Shown: one piece after another, positions 1-5,134 of the stretch
How the letters are laid out: each line of letters starts with the position of its first letter
Position numbering within the stretch: the first letter of the stretch is position 1
Source: Winogradskyella sp.
GTDB taxonomy: Bacteria > Bacteroidota > Bacteroidia > Flavobacteriales > Flavobacteriaceae
DNA: 12,265 bases
Direction of reading: 5' to 3'
Assembly: GCA_030149115.1 (NCBI GenBank)
Contig: JASBSE010000113.1
Span: 1-12,265, forward strand
Notes under the pieces: generated by a model
What the model was told of the DNA's origin: nothing
Databases searched by the model: none
Seen by the model: only the letters and a program-made list of their open reading frames with translations
Position numbers and translations under genes: made by a program

Positions 1-1
1 T

Positions 2-169
2 AGTATTTCTTTTTTCTTGGCTATTAGTATTGGCAAAGTCATTTTAAAAGATGAAGACTACTACATTATTTCCATTCAGTCACCTATTGGGCAACTATTA
101 AAAACAAAAAAGAAAGGAGACCAAGTTGAATTTAATGGTAAACACTATAAGATTTTAGAAGTGTTATAA
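2..169 (+). CDS. GreA/GreB-like transcription factor family protein, C-terminal end (5' cut by window)
   Basis: An open frame runs in from the left edge and ends at a TAA, giving 55 residues. The visible part contains SIGKVIL, an ISIQSPIGQLL segment, KKKGDQVEFNG and a final YKILEVL. This is the pattern of the FKBP-like C-terminal domain of GreA/GreB factors (SPIG, then GD.V, then a Y.I..I end), which in the family binds RNA polymerase near the secondary channel. The N-terminal coiled coil lies outside the window, so whether this is a true cleavage factor or one of the small flavobacterial GreA/B-like proteins cannot be decided. Its stop codon overlaps the 3' end of the convergent DUF2461 gene by 6 nt, and no hairpin terminator separates them. 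Domain call fairly sure; exact function is inference. Confidence 0.75.
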   Translation, partial: SISFFLAISIGKVILKDEDYYIISIQSPIGQLLKTKKKGDQVEFNGKHYKILEVL

Positions 170-841
170 AATGGATTCACCATTAAGATTCGTAGTGAGC
201 ACATCACTCATATAATCAAAGAATGGTCTTATTTTTTTGAAAGACTCGTTTACGTCTTCTAGAAATCCTTCAGCCAAAACTTCTTTGTCTGTGTACTTTT
301 TTGTGAAAATATATTGTTTTCTTCGGATAAGATCTATAGCAGGATGTTCTTTATCAAAGCCTTTGGGAGCGGTTTTTAATTCATCACCAACAAAACCTCC
401 CCAGGTTTTACTAAAGGTTTTATCATTTAGAATATCACGCATTTCACTATCATCCATTTCAAATTCTTTTCTTATTCTTAATAAATCTTCCTTATTCGGA
501 TCCCAAAATCCAGTTGCGATAAATGATTCATTATTTGGTTGAATGTGTAAATAATAACCACCTCTCAATTCTGGTTTTTTTCTAGAGTAAGAACCTCCAA
601 AATGCGTTTTGTAAGGCTGCTTATTTTTTGAGAAACGTACATCACGGTAAATTCTGAACATTTTTATTTTTTCAATCTGGTCGTGTGCACTTAGTAATTC
701 ACCTAAATAATTATAAGCTACTTTAATTTGTTTTTCTATAGCTTTAAATTCTGGTTTATGCTCGTTAAACCAGTCTCTATCATTGTTTTTGGCTAGTTTT
801 ATAAAGAATGGAAAAGTCTCTTTTGGTATAGTCGTACTCAT
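164..841 (-). CDS. DUF2461 domain-containing protein (TIGR02453 family)
   Basis: A 225-residue soluble protein with no signal peptide or membrane segment, close to the usual length of the DUF2461/TIGR02453 family. Conserved blocks visible in order: an N-terminal F.F...L..NNDRDWF..HK element (about residues 10-30), an R.YRDVRFSKNK.PYK block (about 64-79), GGYYLHI (about 94-100), and a PKGFD.EHPAIDLIRRKQY block (about 159-177). The biochemical role of this family is not established, so none is given. It starts with ATG at 841, and a hairpin terminator belonging to the upstream lipoprotein gene ends only about 22 nt before it. Its promoter must therefore overlap the terminator, or it depends on read-through. 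The 3' end overlaps the convergent GreA/B-like gene. Family call is confident. Confidence 0.88.
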   Translation of the reverse strand: MSTTIPKETFPFFIKLAKNNDRDWFNEHKPEFKAIEKQIKVAYNYLGELLSAHDQIEKIKMFRIYRDVRFSKNKQPYKTHFGGSYSRKKPELRGGYYLHIQPNNESFIATGFWDPNKEDLLRIRKEFEMDDSEMRDILNDKTFSKTWGGFVGDELKTAPKGFDKEHPAIDLIRRKQYIFTKKYTDKEVLAEGFLEDVNESFKKIRPFFDYMSDVLTTNLNGESIL

Positions 842-863
842 AGTTTTTTATTTGTATAAAAAT

Positions 864-894
864 AAAAAAAAGCCATCACAATTGATGGCTTTTT
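864..894 (-). terminator. Rho-independent terminator after the lipoprotein genes
   Basis: An 8-bp perfect stem, AGCCATCA (871-878) and TGATGGCT (883-890), with a CAAT loop. On the minus strand it is followed by a run of seven T (864-870). It lies about 50 nt past the stop of the second small lipoprotein gene and so probably ends the dps-to-lipoprotein transcript. Four T also follow it on the + strand, so weak bidirectional action is possible. Confidence 0.85.
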
Positions 895-942
895 GGAGGT
901 TATGCAAATTGCTATTTTACATTTTCTACTAGTGGATTAAAA

Positions 943-1155
943 TTATTCACCACTATTTTCTTCTTTAACCTCTTCTATCTCGTCTTTTAAGTCTTCTGCA
1001 GCATCTTTAACATCATCACTAGCTTCTTCTAGTTCTTCACCTACTTCATCTAATGCTTGCTCAACTTTTTCGTCTGCTGTTTTTTGCTCTCTACAACTTG
1101 TAGTTAATAAACCTAAACTAAAGAGTGCTAAAAACAGATATGATAATCGTTTCAT
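943..1155 (-). CDS. Small acidic lipoprotein, paralogue B
   Basis: A 70-residue protein starting at ATG 1155. A further-upstream in-frame TTG (1182) overlaps the preceding gene and would spoil the signal peptide, so it was rejected. Residues 1-20 are a lipoprotein signal peptide (MKRL, hydrophobic core, LLTTS) followed by the lipidated Cys21 in SCREQ. The mature 50 residues are almost entirely Glu, Asp, Lys, Ala and Val in a heptad-like pattern (EEASDDVKDAAEDLKDEIEE) that suggests one amphipathic, highly acidic helix. It is likely anchored to an envelope membrane; which face is unknown. It starts 13 nt after the stop of paralogue A, and 20 of the first 24 residues are identical between the two. 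Function unknown. Location beside dps, mscS and DUF1328 genes suggests an envelope-stress role (inference). Confidence 0.8.
   Translation of the reverse strand: MKRLSYLFLALFSLGLLTTSCREQKTADEKVEQALDEVGEELEEASDDVKDAAEDLKDEIEEVKEENSGE
1081..1112. repeat. 32-nt exact direct repeat, copy in lipoprotein B
   Basis: This stretch, covering the codons for LLTTSCREQK in paralogue B, is identical base for base to 1277-1308 in paralogue A, 196 nt away. It shows that the two genes arose by tandem duplication or have been kept alike by gene conversion at the lipobox. Confidence 0.9.
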
Positions 1156-1168
1156 TGTTGTCTGTTTT

Positions 1169-1351
1169 TTATTTGTTATCAACTGCGTCTTCTACTTCAT
1201 CAGACACATCGTCTGCTGCATCTTCAATAGCATCACCAGTATCATCTACTGCTTCCTCTATTTTTTCGCCTGTAGATTTTTGCTCTCTACAACTTGTAGT
1301 TAATAAACTAAGACTAAATAATGCGATAAATAAATATGTGAGTTTTTTCAT
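1169..1351 (-). CDS. Small acidic lipoprotein, paralogue A
   Basis: A 60-residue protein with an ATG start at 1351 and no competing start. It has a lipoprotein signal peptide (residues 1-20: MKKL, hydrophobic core, LLTTS) and lipobox cysteine Cys21, followed by REQ. The mature 40 residues are strongly acidic (GDAIEDAADDVSDEVEDAVD), predicted to be a short acidic helix or disordered tether. It is a tandem duplicate of the gene just downstream and differs mainly in a shorter tail. The gene lies 46 nt after the DUF1328-type gene on the same strand and is probably co-transcribed. No enzymatic or binding motif is visible; function unknown. Lipoprotein call is confident from the signal alone. Confidence 0.82.
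   Translation of the reverse strand: MKKLTYLFIALFSLSLLTTSCREQKSTGEKIEEAVDDTGDAIEDAADDVSDEVEDAVDNK
1277..1308. repeat. 32-nt exact direct repeat, copy in lipoprotein A
   Basis: Second copy of the 32-nt repeat at 1081-1112, again at the lipobox codons. Recombination between the two copies would delete 196 nt; this is not a multiple of three (65 codons plus one base), but because the repeats may sit in the same codon phase in each gene the fused product should be checked by translation. Confidence 0.85.
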
Positions 1352-1397
1352 TGTTTTAAATTTTAGTGGTTAATGTTATATTTTGAATATGTCTTGT

Positions 1398-1562
1398 TTA
1401 TAGCTTTTTGGCAGATCCTCTAAATAGAGATATAACAAAAAGTACTAAGAATAAGAAGAAACATATTTTAGCTATTGTAGCCGCTCCTCCAGCTATTCCG
1501 CCAAATCCTAAGATTCCGGCAATAATTGCAATAATGATAAATGTGATTGTCCAACGTAACAT
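1398..1562 (-). CDS. DUF1328-type small membrane protein (54 aa)
   Basis: A short gene starting at ATG 1562 and ending at TAA 1398-1400, below the usual 60-residue ORF cut-off. The peptide begins MLRWTITFIIIAIIAGILG, continues GFGGIAGGAATIAK, and ends with a second hydrophobic stretch (ICFFLFLVLFVISLF) and RGSAKKL. This is the DUF1328/YtjA-type layout: two membrane helices (about residues 5-22 and 31-47) joined by a Gly/Ala-rich turn, with the characteristic MLRW start and a short basic tail. Members are widespread inner-membrane peptides without an established biochemical function. It lies between the mscS-type gene (107 nt upstream, with two hairpins) and the lipoprotein genes (46 nt downstream), all on the same strand. 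Family call is confident. Confidence 0.85.
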   Translation of the reverse strand: MLRWTITFIIIAIIAGILGFGGIAGGAATIAKICFFLFLVLFVISLFRGSAKKL

Positions 1563-1596
1563 AATTTTTAAATTTTAATAATTAGTGTTGTTTAGA

Positions 1597-1641
1597 TTTC
1601 TGGCTTTCAGAAACCATGTATTACTCAGTGACTCTCACTGA
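1597..1641 (-). other. Pair of hairpins between mscS-type and DUF1328 genes
   Basis: Two perfect inverted repeats lie in the 107-nt gap. One is TCAGTGA (1625-1631) and TCACTGA (1635-1641) with a 3-nt loop. The other is TTTCTG (1597-1602) and CAGAAA (1608-1613) with a 5-nt loop. Neither is followed by a T run on the minus strand, so they are not standard terminators. They could be mRNA processing or stabilising structures that set different levels for upstream and downstream genes, or a dyad operator. Role is inference. Confidence 0.5.
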
Positions 1642-1669
1642 ATAATGAAATATGTAGTAAGTATTAGTT

Positions 1670-2572
1670 TTAGTTATTTGAAAATGCTTCTTGTAGGTCT
1701 GGTGACTTTACACTAAGCTTGTTATCAAATTGTAACGTTCTGATTGGGAAAGGAATGTTAATACCTTCTTTGTCGTAAGCCTTTTTAATCTCAATGATGG
1801 CTTTGGTTTTAGCTCTTAGTTTTTCGAGCATACTCTCAGCATCAATCCAGAATCTACATAGAAAGTTTATAGAACTGTCACCAAATTCTGTATAGTAAAA
1901 TTCTACATCTTCTGGTTTTTCAACTTGATCAAAAGTTTTTGCGATAACTTCTTTTGTAAGCTGTTCTACTTTTTCTAGATCCGATTCATATCCCACTCCA
2001 CACTCTAAGAATACTCGCATTCTTGTTGTTAAAGAATAGTTTTTTAGTGGATTCTCCAGAATAGTTTTATTAGGAATTACAACTATATTATTATCAGCTT
2101 CTTTTAAAGTAAAATCTTTAAGATTTATATCAATAACCTCACCTGAATACCCAGTAGTTTCTACCCAGTTACCAATTTGAATTTTCTTTCTAAATGATAA
2201 TATCAGACCAGCAAATGTATTTGCAAGTGTGCCTTGCAAGGCTAAACCTATTGCTAAACCAACTACACCAGCACCTGCTAATAATGAGGTTAAGGCTTTA
2301 CCTAGGTTCATTACCCCTAAGGATATAAATAAACCTAATGCAACAACGACTACTGCTGTAACTCTTGATATGGCAGTTGTAATTGATTGTTGATTTACCT
2401 TTTTAGATACCAGTTTACTTACAAATCTACTTATGTACTTAGCAGCAAAATATGATGCTACCATAACCAAAATGGCTAGTATAAAATTAGGTATATATTC
2501 TATTATTGTGTTAAACCATCCCTCAAGTTTAGATACTAAATTCCCAAGGGCAGTATTAAATTGCTCTTTCAT
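1670..2572 (-). CDS. MscS-family mechanosensitive ion channel
   Basis: A 300-residue small-conductance mechanosensitive channel, similar in size to E. coli MscS (286). It has three membrane helices: about residues 26-48 (TM1), 68-90 (TM2) and 95-128 (pore-lining TM3). TM3 has the glycine/alanine-rich GLAIGLALQGTLANTFAG signature that lines the pore in this family. It is followed by a beta domain (IGNWVE, GEVIDINLKDFTL, NIVVIPNKTI at about 163-171) and the C-terminal alpha/beta cage region. Channels of this family open on membrane tension and release solutes on hypo-osmotic shock. The ATG at 2572 lies 53 nt after dps on the same strand, so co-transcription with dps is likely. No truncation or missing block seen. 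Confidence 0.93.
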   Translation of the reverse strand: MKEQFNTALGNLVSKLEGWFNTIIEYIPNFILAILVMVASYFAAKYISRFVSKLVSKKVNQQSITTAISRVTAVVVVALGLFISLGVMNLGKALTSLLAGAGVVGLAIGLALQGTLANTFAGLILSFRKKIQIGNWVETTGYSGEVIDINLKDFTLKEADNNIVVIPNKTILENPLKNYSLTTRMRVFLECGVGYESDLEKVEQLTKEVIAKTFDQVEKPEDVEFYYTEFGDSSINFLCRFWIDAESMLEKLRAKTKAIIEIKKAYDKEGINIPFPIRTLQFDNKLSVKSPDLQEAFSNN

Positions 2573-2625
2573 TATAAGATGTTTAATTATTAAAAGTTGT
2601 ATTTACTTGCTCAAATAATAGCTTT

Positions 2626-3117
2626 CTATACTTCATTTAATTGTGATGCGGTTTCTTTAGTAAATGCATCTAACATCCAACTGCTTTTTTCTAGTTCTCT
2701 AATGTAGGCACCTATTAAATCTATAGTACCTTCGTCGTTAGTTTGCTCTGCTTTATTTATAACTTTAGACATTTGCCTTAGTAGAGTAGCATGATTGTCT
2801 AAAATCGCATTTACCATCTCTTTATCTGTTTTTTTTGAAGAAACTTCTTCGATAGAAGAGGCTTTAAGATAATCATTTAAATTACTCATAGGATGATATC
2901 TTAGAGTTAAGATTCGTTCAGCAATTTCATCAATTTTTACCCTTGCGTCGGTGTATAATTCTTCAAATTTTTCGTGTAATTCAAAAAAGTTATCACCAAG
3001 AATGTTCCAATGGAAGTTTCTTAAATTTTGATAGTAAATATGGTAATCTGCTAACAAAGTGTTTAATTCTACAACAGTTGGTAATAATTTCTCGTCGTTC
3101 ATATTTAAGTAGCTCAT
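2626..3117 (-). CDS. dps: Dps-family ferritin-like DNA-protecting protein
   Basis: A 163-residue Dps (starvation/oxidative stress ferritin), normal length. The ferroxidase ligands are visible with the exact family spacing: His36 (NFHW), His48 (ELHEKFEELY), Asp63 and Glu67 (KIDEIAERI). Dps proteins form 12-mers that oxidise Fe(II) with hydrogen peroxide and store the iron; some also bind DNA. The frame is open further upstream to ATG 3168 and TTG 3183, but those codons fall inside the predicted promoter, and the added residues do not look like Dps, so ATG 3117 (MSYLNMNDEK) was chosen. First gene of a probable unit with the MscS channel, the DUF1328 protein and the lipoproteins. Confidence 0.93.
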   Translation of the reverse strand: MSYLNMNDEKLLPTVVELNTLLADYHIYYQNLRNFHWNILGDNFFELHEKFEELYTDARVKIDEIAERILTLRYHPMSNLNDYLKASSIEEVSSKKTDKEMVNAILDNHATLLRQMSKVINKAEQTNDEGTIDLIGAYIRELEKSSWMLDAFTKETASQLNEV

Positions 3118-3154
3118 AACTATTGTTTTTATTGATTTTATTTCGTTTCCATTT

Positions 3155-3183
3155 AATATATACTGCATCTGAGCTGTTGTCAA
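3155..3183 (-). promoter_or_regulatory. Probable dps promoter (TTGACA-17-TATATT)
   Basis: On the minus strand TTGACA (3183-3178) is followed after 17 nt by TATATT (3160-3155), leaving a leader of roughly 40 nt to the dps ATG at 3117. It also agrees loosely with the Bacteroidetes pattern of a TTG near -33 and TAnnTT at -7. Seen in sequence; activity is inference. Confidence 0.5.
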
Positions 3184-3300
3184 GTGACTTAACAGGATTT
3201 AACCATTTCACAGGTTTATTAACATAATATTTTGTTAAAGAATTTCTGAAATGTTAATGTAATTTAACGTGTTGATATTTTAATTTAGAAATGTTAAAAA
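3184..3300. promoter_or_regulatory. Divergent intergenic region with clustered GTTAA/TTAAC motifs
   Basis: Between the dps promoter and the + strand small gene, seven GTTAA or TTAAC pentamers occur in about 109 bp, at 3189, 3199, 3219, 3234, 3253, 3264 and 3293. Two pairs form inverted repeats: TTAACA (3219-3224) with TGTTAA (3233-3238), 8 nt apart, and GTTAA (3253-3257) with TTAAC (3264-3268), 6 nt apart. A 10-nt direct repeat, GAAATGTTAA, sits at 3248-3257 and 3288-3297, exactly 40 bp apart. Position and density suggest operator sites for a regulator of dps and/or the divergent gene. No regulator can be named. Confidence 0.45.
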
Positions 3301-3364
3301 TAAACTTGTGAGTTGCTATAATTTTCAGTATTATGCGGTACTTTTAAAAATATACACTAATTTT

Positions 3365-3586
3365 ATGGGTAGACCAGCAACAAGACCAACAAAGCTTAAA
3401 GATGGTTTCTATATTGAAATCAGAAACAAGGGTTCTAAATCTGGTGTTAAGCTATATAGCGGCACCAAACTACAAATGCACCGAGCAATAAAAATGTACG
3501 AACGTTCTAAAGAAGTACTAATATTAGGTGAATCCGTAAACGGAAAATTTATTGAGAAAGAACCAAAATTACATGTTGTAGAATAA
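3365..3586 (+). CDS. Small basic protein of unknown function (73 aa)
   Basis: The open frame extends back to a GTG at 3308, but ATG 3365 is preferred because the extension (YNFQYYAVLLKIY) looks like translated leader and the ATG gives a well-formed N-terminus, MGRPATRPTKLKDGFYIEIR. The protein is soluble, basic in its first half (GRP.TRP.K, RNKGSKSGVK) and ends more acidic. The region around residues 15-32 (DGFYIEIRNKGSKSGVKLYS) looks like a short beta hairpin, and residues 36-49 (LQMHRAIKMYERSK) a helix. The GRP near the start recalls AT-hook-like basic tips but is too little to call DNA binding. Divergent from dps across a motif-rich spacer and closed by its own terminator, so it is a single-gene unit. 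Not recognised; real-gene call rests on codon structure and flanking signals. Confidence 0.7.
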   Translation: MGRPATRPTKLKDGFYIEIRNKGSKSGVKLYSGTKLQMHRAIKMYERSKEVLILGESVNGKFIEKEPKLHVVE

Positions 3587-3607
3587 CTAAAATATACAAA
3601 GTACAGT

Positions 3608-3637
3608 AAGGGTGAAAGTAAAATTTCACCCTTTTTT
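3608..3637 (+). terminator. Rho-independent terminator of the 73-aa gene
   Basis: A perfect 10-bp stem, AAGGGTGAAA (3608-3617) with TTTCACCCTT (3624-3633), a GTAAAA loop and a T run (3632-3637). It begins 22 nt after the stop codon. Confidence 0.92.
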
Positions 3638-3748
3638 ATTACCCTTAATTCATAGCTAAGAATTATAGTCTATGATTTTTTTTTTAAATTGTTAACTAAA
3701 TGGTGTTATTTCTAATACCACAAAAACTAACTAATAAAATCAATTATT

Positions 3749-4183
3749 ATGACAAATTCATTGCAAAAACCACCAATTTGGTTTTGGATTGTGAGTGTAA
3801 TTGCACTTGTATGGAATAGCCTTGGTGTACATGGTTACATAAGCCAAGCTTACGAATTATCTGCTTACACAAACGAATACACTAAGGACCAACTCGAAGT
3901 TATGTCTACCTTACCTGCTTGGTATACTGCACTATTTGCTATTGCTGTTTTTGCGGGTGCAATAGGATGTATACTTTTATTATTAAGAAAAAAGGCAGCA
4001 AAATTTCTTCTTATTTTATCTTTTATAGCTGCAACCATCCAAATGATTTACTTTTTGTTTGTCGCTGATTTAAAAGGTGTAGATTTTAGTGCAAACGAAA
4101 TGATGGCATACATGATTATTGTATTTGCTCTATTCTTAGTCTGGTTTTCAAATTATTCTGCTAAAAAAGGCTGGATACATTAG
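3749..4183 (+). CDS. Four-helix integral membrane protein, function unknown
   Basis: A 144-residue protein starting at ATG 3749. It has four hydrophobic segments, at about residues 11-29 (WFWIVSVIALVW), 58-79 (FAIAVFAGAIGCILLLL), 84-106 (AKFLLILSFIAATIQMIYFLF) and 119-136 (MAYMIIVFALFLVWF), with short loops and a basic cytoplasmic-looking RKK after helix 2. The loop between helices 1 and 2 is longer and polar (YTNEYTKDQLE). There is no transporter motif or catalytic residue set that I can recognise; similar small flavobacterial proteins sometimes carry weak labels that I would not trust. It is an isolated gene: a terminator precedes it at 3608-3637 and another follows at 4209-4243. A GTTAAC palindrome lies in its upstream region (3691-3696), matching the motif cluster before dps. 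Confidence 0.75.
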   Translation: MTNSLQKPPIWFWIVSVIALVWNSLGVHGYISQAYELSAYTNEYTKDQLEVMSTLPAWYTALFAIAVFAGAIGCILLLLRKKAAKFLLILSFIAATIQMIYFLFVADLKGVDFSANEMMAYMIIVFALFLVWFSNYSAKKGWIH

Positions 4184-4208
4184 CTATATATTAAACCAAC
4201 CAAAATGT

Positions 4209-4243
4209 AAAAAGGGATTAGCAATTGTTAATTCCTTTTTTTA
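4209..4243 (+). terminator. Bidirectional terminator shared by the membrane-protein gene and truA
   Basis: A 12-bp stem with one G-T pair: 4209-4220 (AAAAAGGGATTA) with 4229-4240 (TAATTCCTTTTT), an 8-nt loop and a T run continuing to 4242. On the minus strand the hairpin begins directly at the truA stop codon (4241-4243) and is also followed by T residues, so it probably serves both convergent genes. Confidence 0.85.
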
Positions 4244-5026
4244 TTCAAAATCTAATTTATGAAGTATAAGCCCTGAAGCAGGCGCAATGTAATCCATAAC
4301 TTCTCTGCTATCATTCTTTAATGTATTCTTTATATAATCTAATGTTACCTCTCCTCTACCCAACTTTATCAGACAGCCCATCATTAAACGGATTTGGTTT
4401 CGCATAAAACCTTTTCCTCTTATTATGAAAACATAAGATTCTTCCGGAAAGAAATTAGCTTTATAAATGTCATTATCTATAATCTCACAATATTCAATTG
4501 TCCTATGATATTCTCCTTTGTCTGTAGCCTTGTAACAATAAGTCTTAAAGTTATGAGCACCTTCAAACAACCTAGCACCTTGTTTCATTAAATCTATATT
4601 AAGAGGCTCTAAAATAGTCGTTAAAATTGGTGCACAAAACGGGTGGTTTTTTTGTCCTTGTGAAAATACATAGTGGTATTCCTTCACTTTAGAATCTTGA
4701 ATGATATTAAAATTCTTATCAACTTCTTCGATAGACAAAGCTCTAATATCTTGTGGTAAATTATGATTAAACAGATCTAAAAAGCTATCAAAATCTTCAA
4801 TAGGTTTGTTATAAATAAAGAGTTCTAAAGCAGCTTCATTCGCGGACACCATGGCATCTGTTCTACCTGCTCCAAGAGTTTTGAATCTAACATCCTCAAG
4901 TATATATTTTAAAGTCCTATCAATCATAAGATGTAAGGTTTTTACATCTGGTTGTTTTTGCCAACCGTGAAATCGATAGCCTAAATATTGAATTTTTATG
5001 AGGTAATAGTAGCGTTTGTCAAACAT
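4241..5026 (-). CDS. truA: tRNA pseudouridine synthase of the TruA family (divergent)
   Basis: A 261-residue TruA-family protein, normal length. Family marks: an N-terminal strand with YLGYRFHGWQKQP (about 14-26), the catalytic motif GAGRTDA with Asp57 as nucleophile, a middle KEYHYVF block (about 114-120), the F.G.HNF.TYC segment (about 154-164), and a C-terminal RGKGFMRNQIRLMMG motif (about 203-217). TruA isomerises uridines 38-40 of the tRNA anticodon arm. The sequence right after the catalytic aspartate is odd: the family usually has GAGRTDAGVHA, whereas here it is GAGRTDAMVSANEAA. The usual Gly and His are replaced. It may be a diverged second copy with altered substrate range rather than the housekeeping enzyme (inference). 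Single gene between two terminators. Confidence 0.85.
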   Translation of the reverse strand: MFDKRYYYLIKIQYLGYRFHGWQKQPDVKTLHLMIDRTLKYILEDVRFKTLGAGRTDAMVSANEAALELFIYNKPIEDFDSFLDLFNHNLPQDIRALSIEEVDKNFNIIQDSKVKEYHYVFSQGQKNHPFCAPILTTILEPLNIDLMKQGARLFEGAHNFKTYCYKATDKGEYHRTIEYCEIIDNDIYKANFFPEESYVFIIRGKGFMRNQIRLMMGCLIKLGRGEVTLDYIKNTLKNDSREVMDYIAPASGLILHKLDFE

Positions 5027-5075
5027 AATAGCAAGAACGTTATTTTATAGAAAATTCCAAAAATTTAGAGCAAAC

Positions 5076-5111
5076 AAAAAAGGCTGCCAAATATTTTTTT
5101 GACAGCCTTTT
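5076..5111 (-). terminator. Rho-independent terminator of the metalloprotease gene
   Basis: The stem includes GGCTG (5082-5086) with CAGCC (5103-5107), flanked by A/T pairs, and an inner CAAA (5088-5091) with TTTG (5098-5101) after one mismatch. On the minus strand a run of six T follows (5076-5081). It lies 24 nt after the protease stop. Confidence 0.85.
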
Positions 5112-5134
5112 GAGCATTACTAACTAACTATTCA

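Noticed and set aside
237..542. Open frame on the + strand inside the DUF2461 gene
   Set aside because: It is a shadow of the well-supported minus-strand gene; serine/leucine-rich translation without domain pattern. The same applies to + frames at 1125-1373, 2433-2618, 4394-4591, 5781-5963, 7848-8060, 8118-8468, 8832-9059, 9582-9824 and 11509-11769.
1156..1182. TTG start at 1182 for lipoprotein B
   Set aside because: It would add nine residues (MITNKKQTT) before a perfect lipoprotein signal peptide and overlaps the end of lipoprotein A.
3118..3183. Extended N-terminus of Dps (TTG 3183 or ATG 3168)
   Set aside because: These codons overlap the predicted -35 and -10 boxes, and the added residues do not resemble Dps N-termini.
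2993..3211. 72-residue minus-strand frame overlapping the start of dps
   Set aside because: Lies out of frame over the conserved Dps N-terminal region and has no family pattern.
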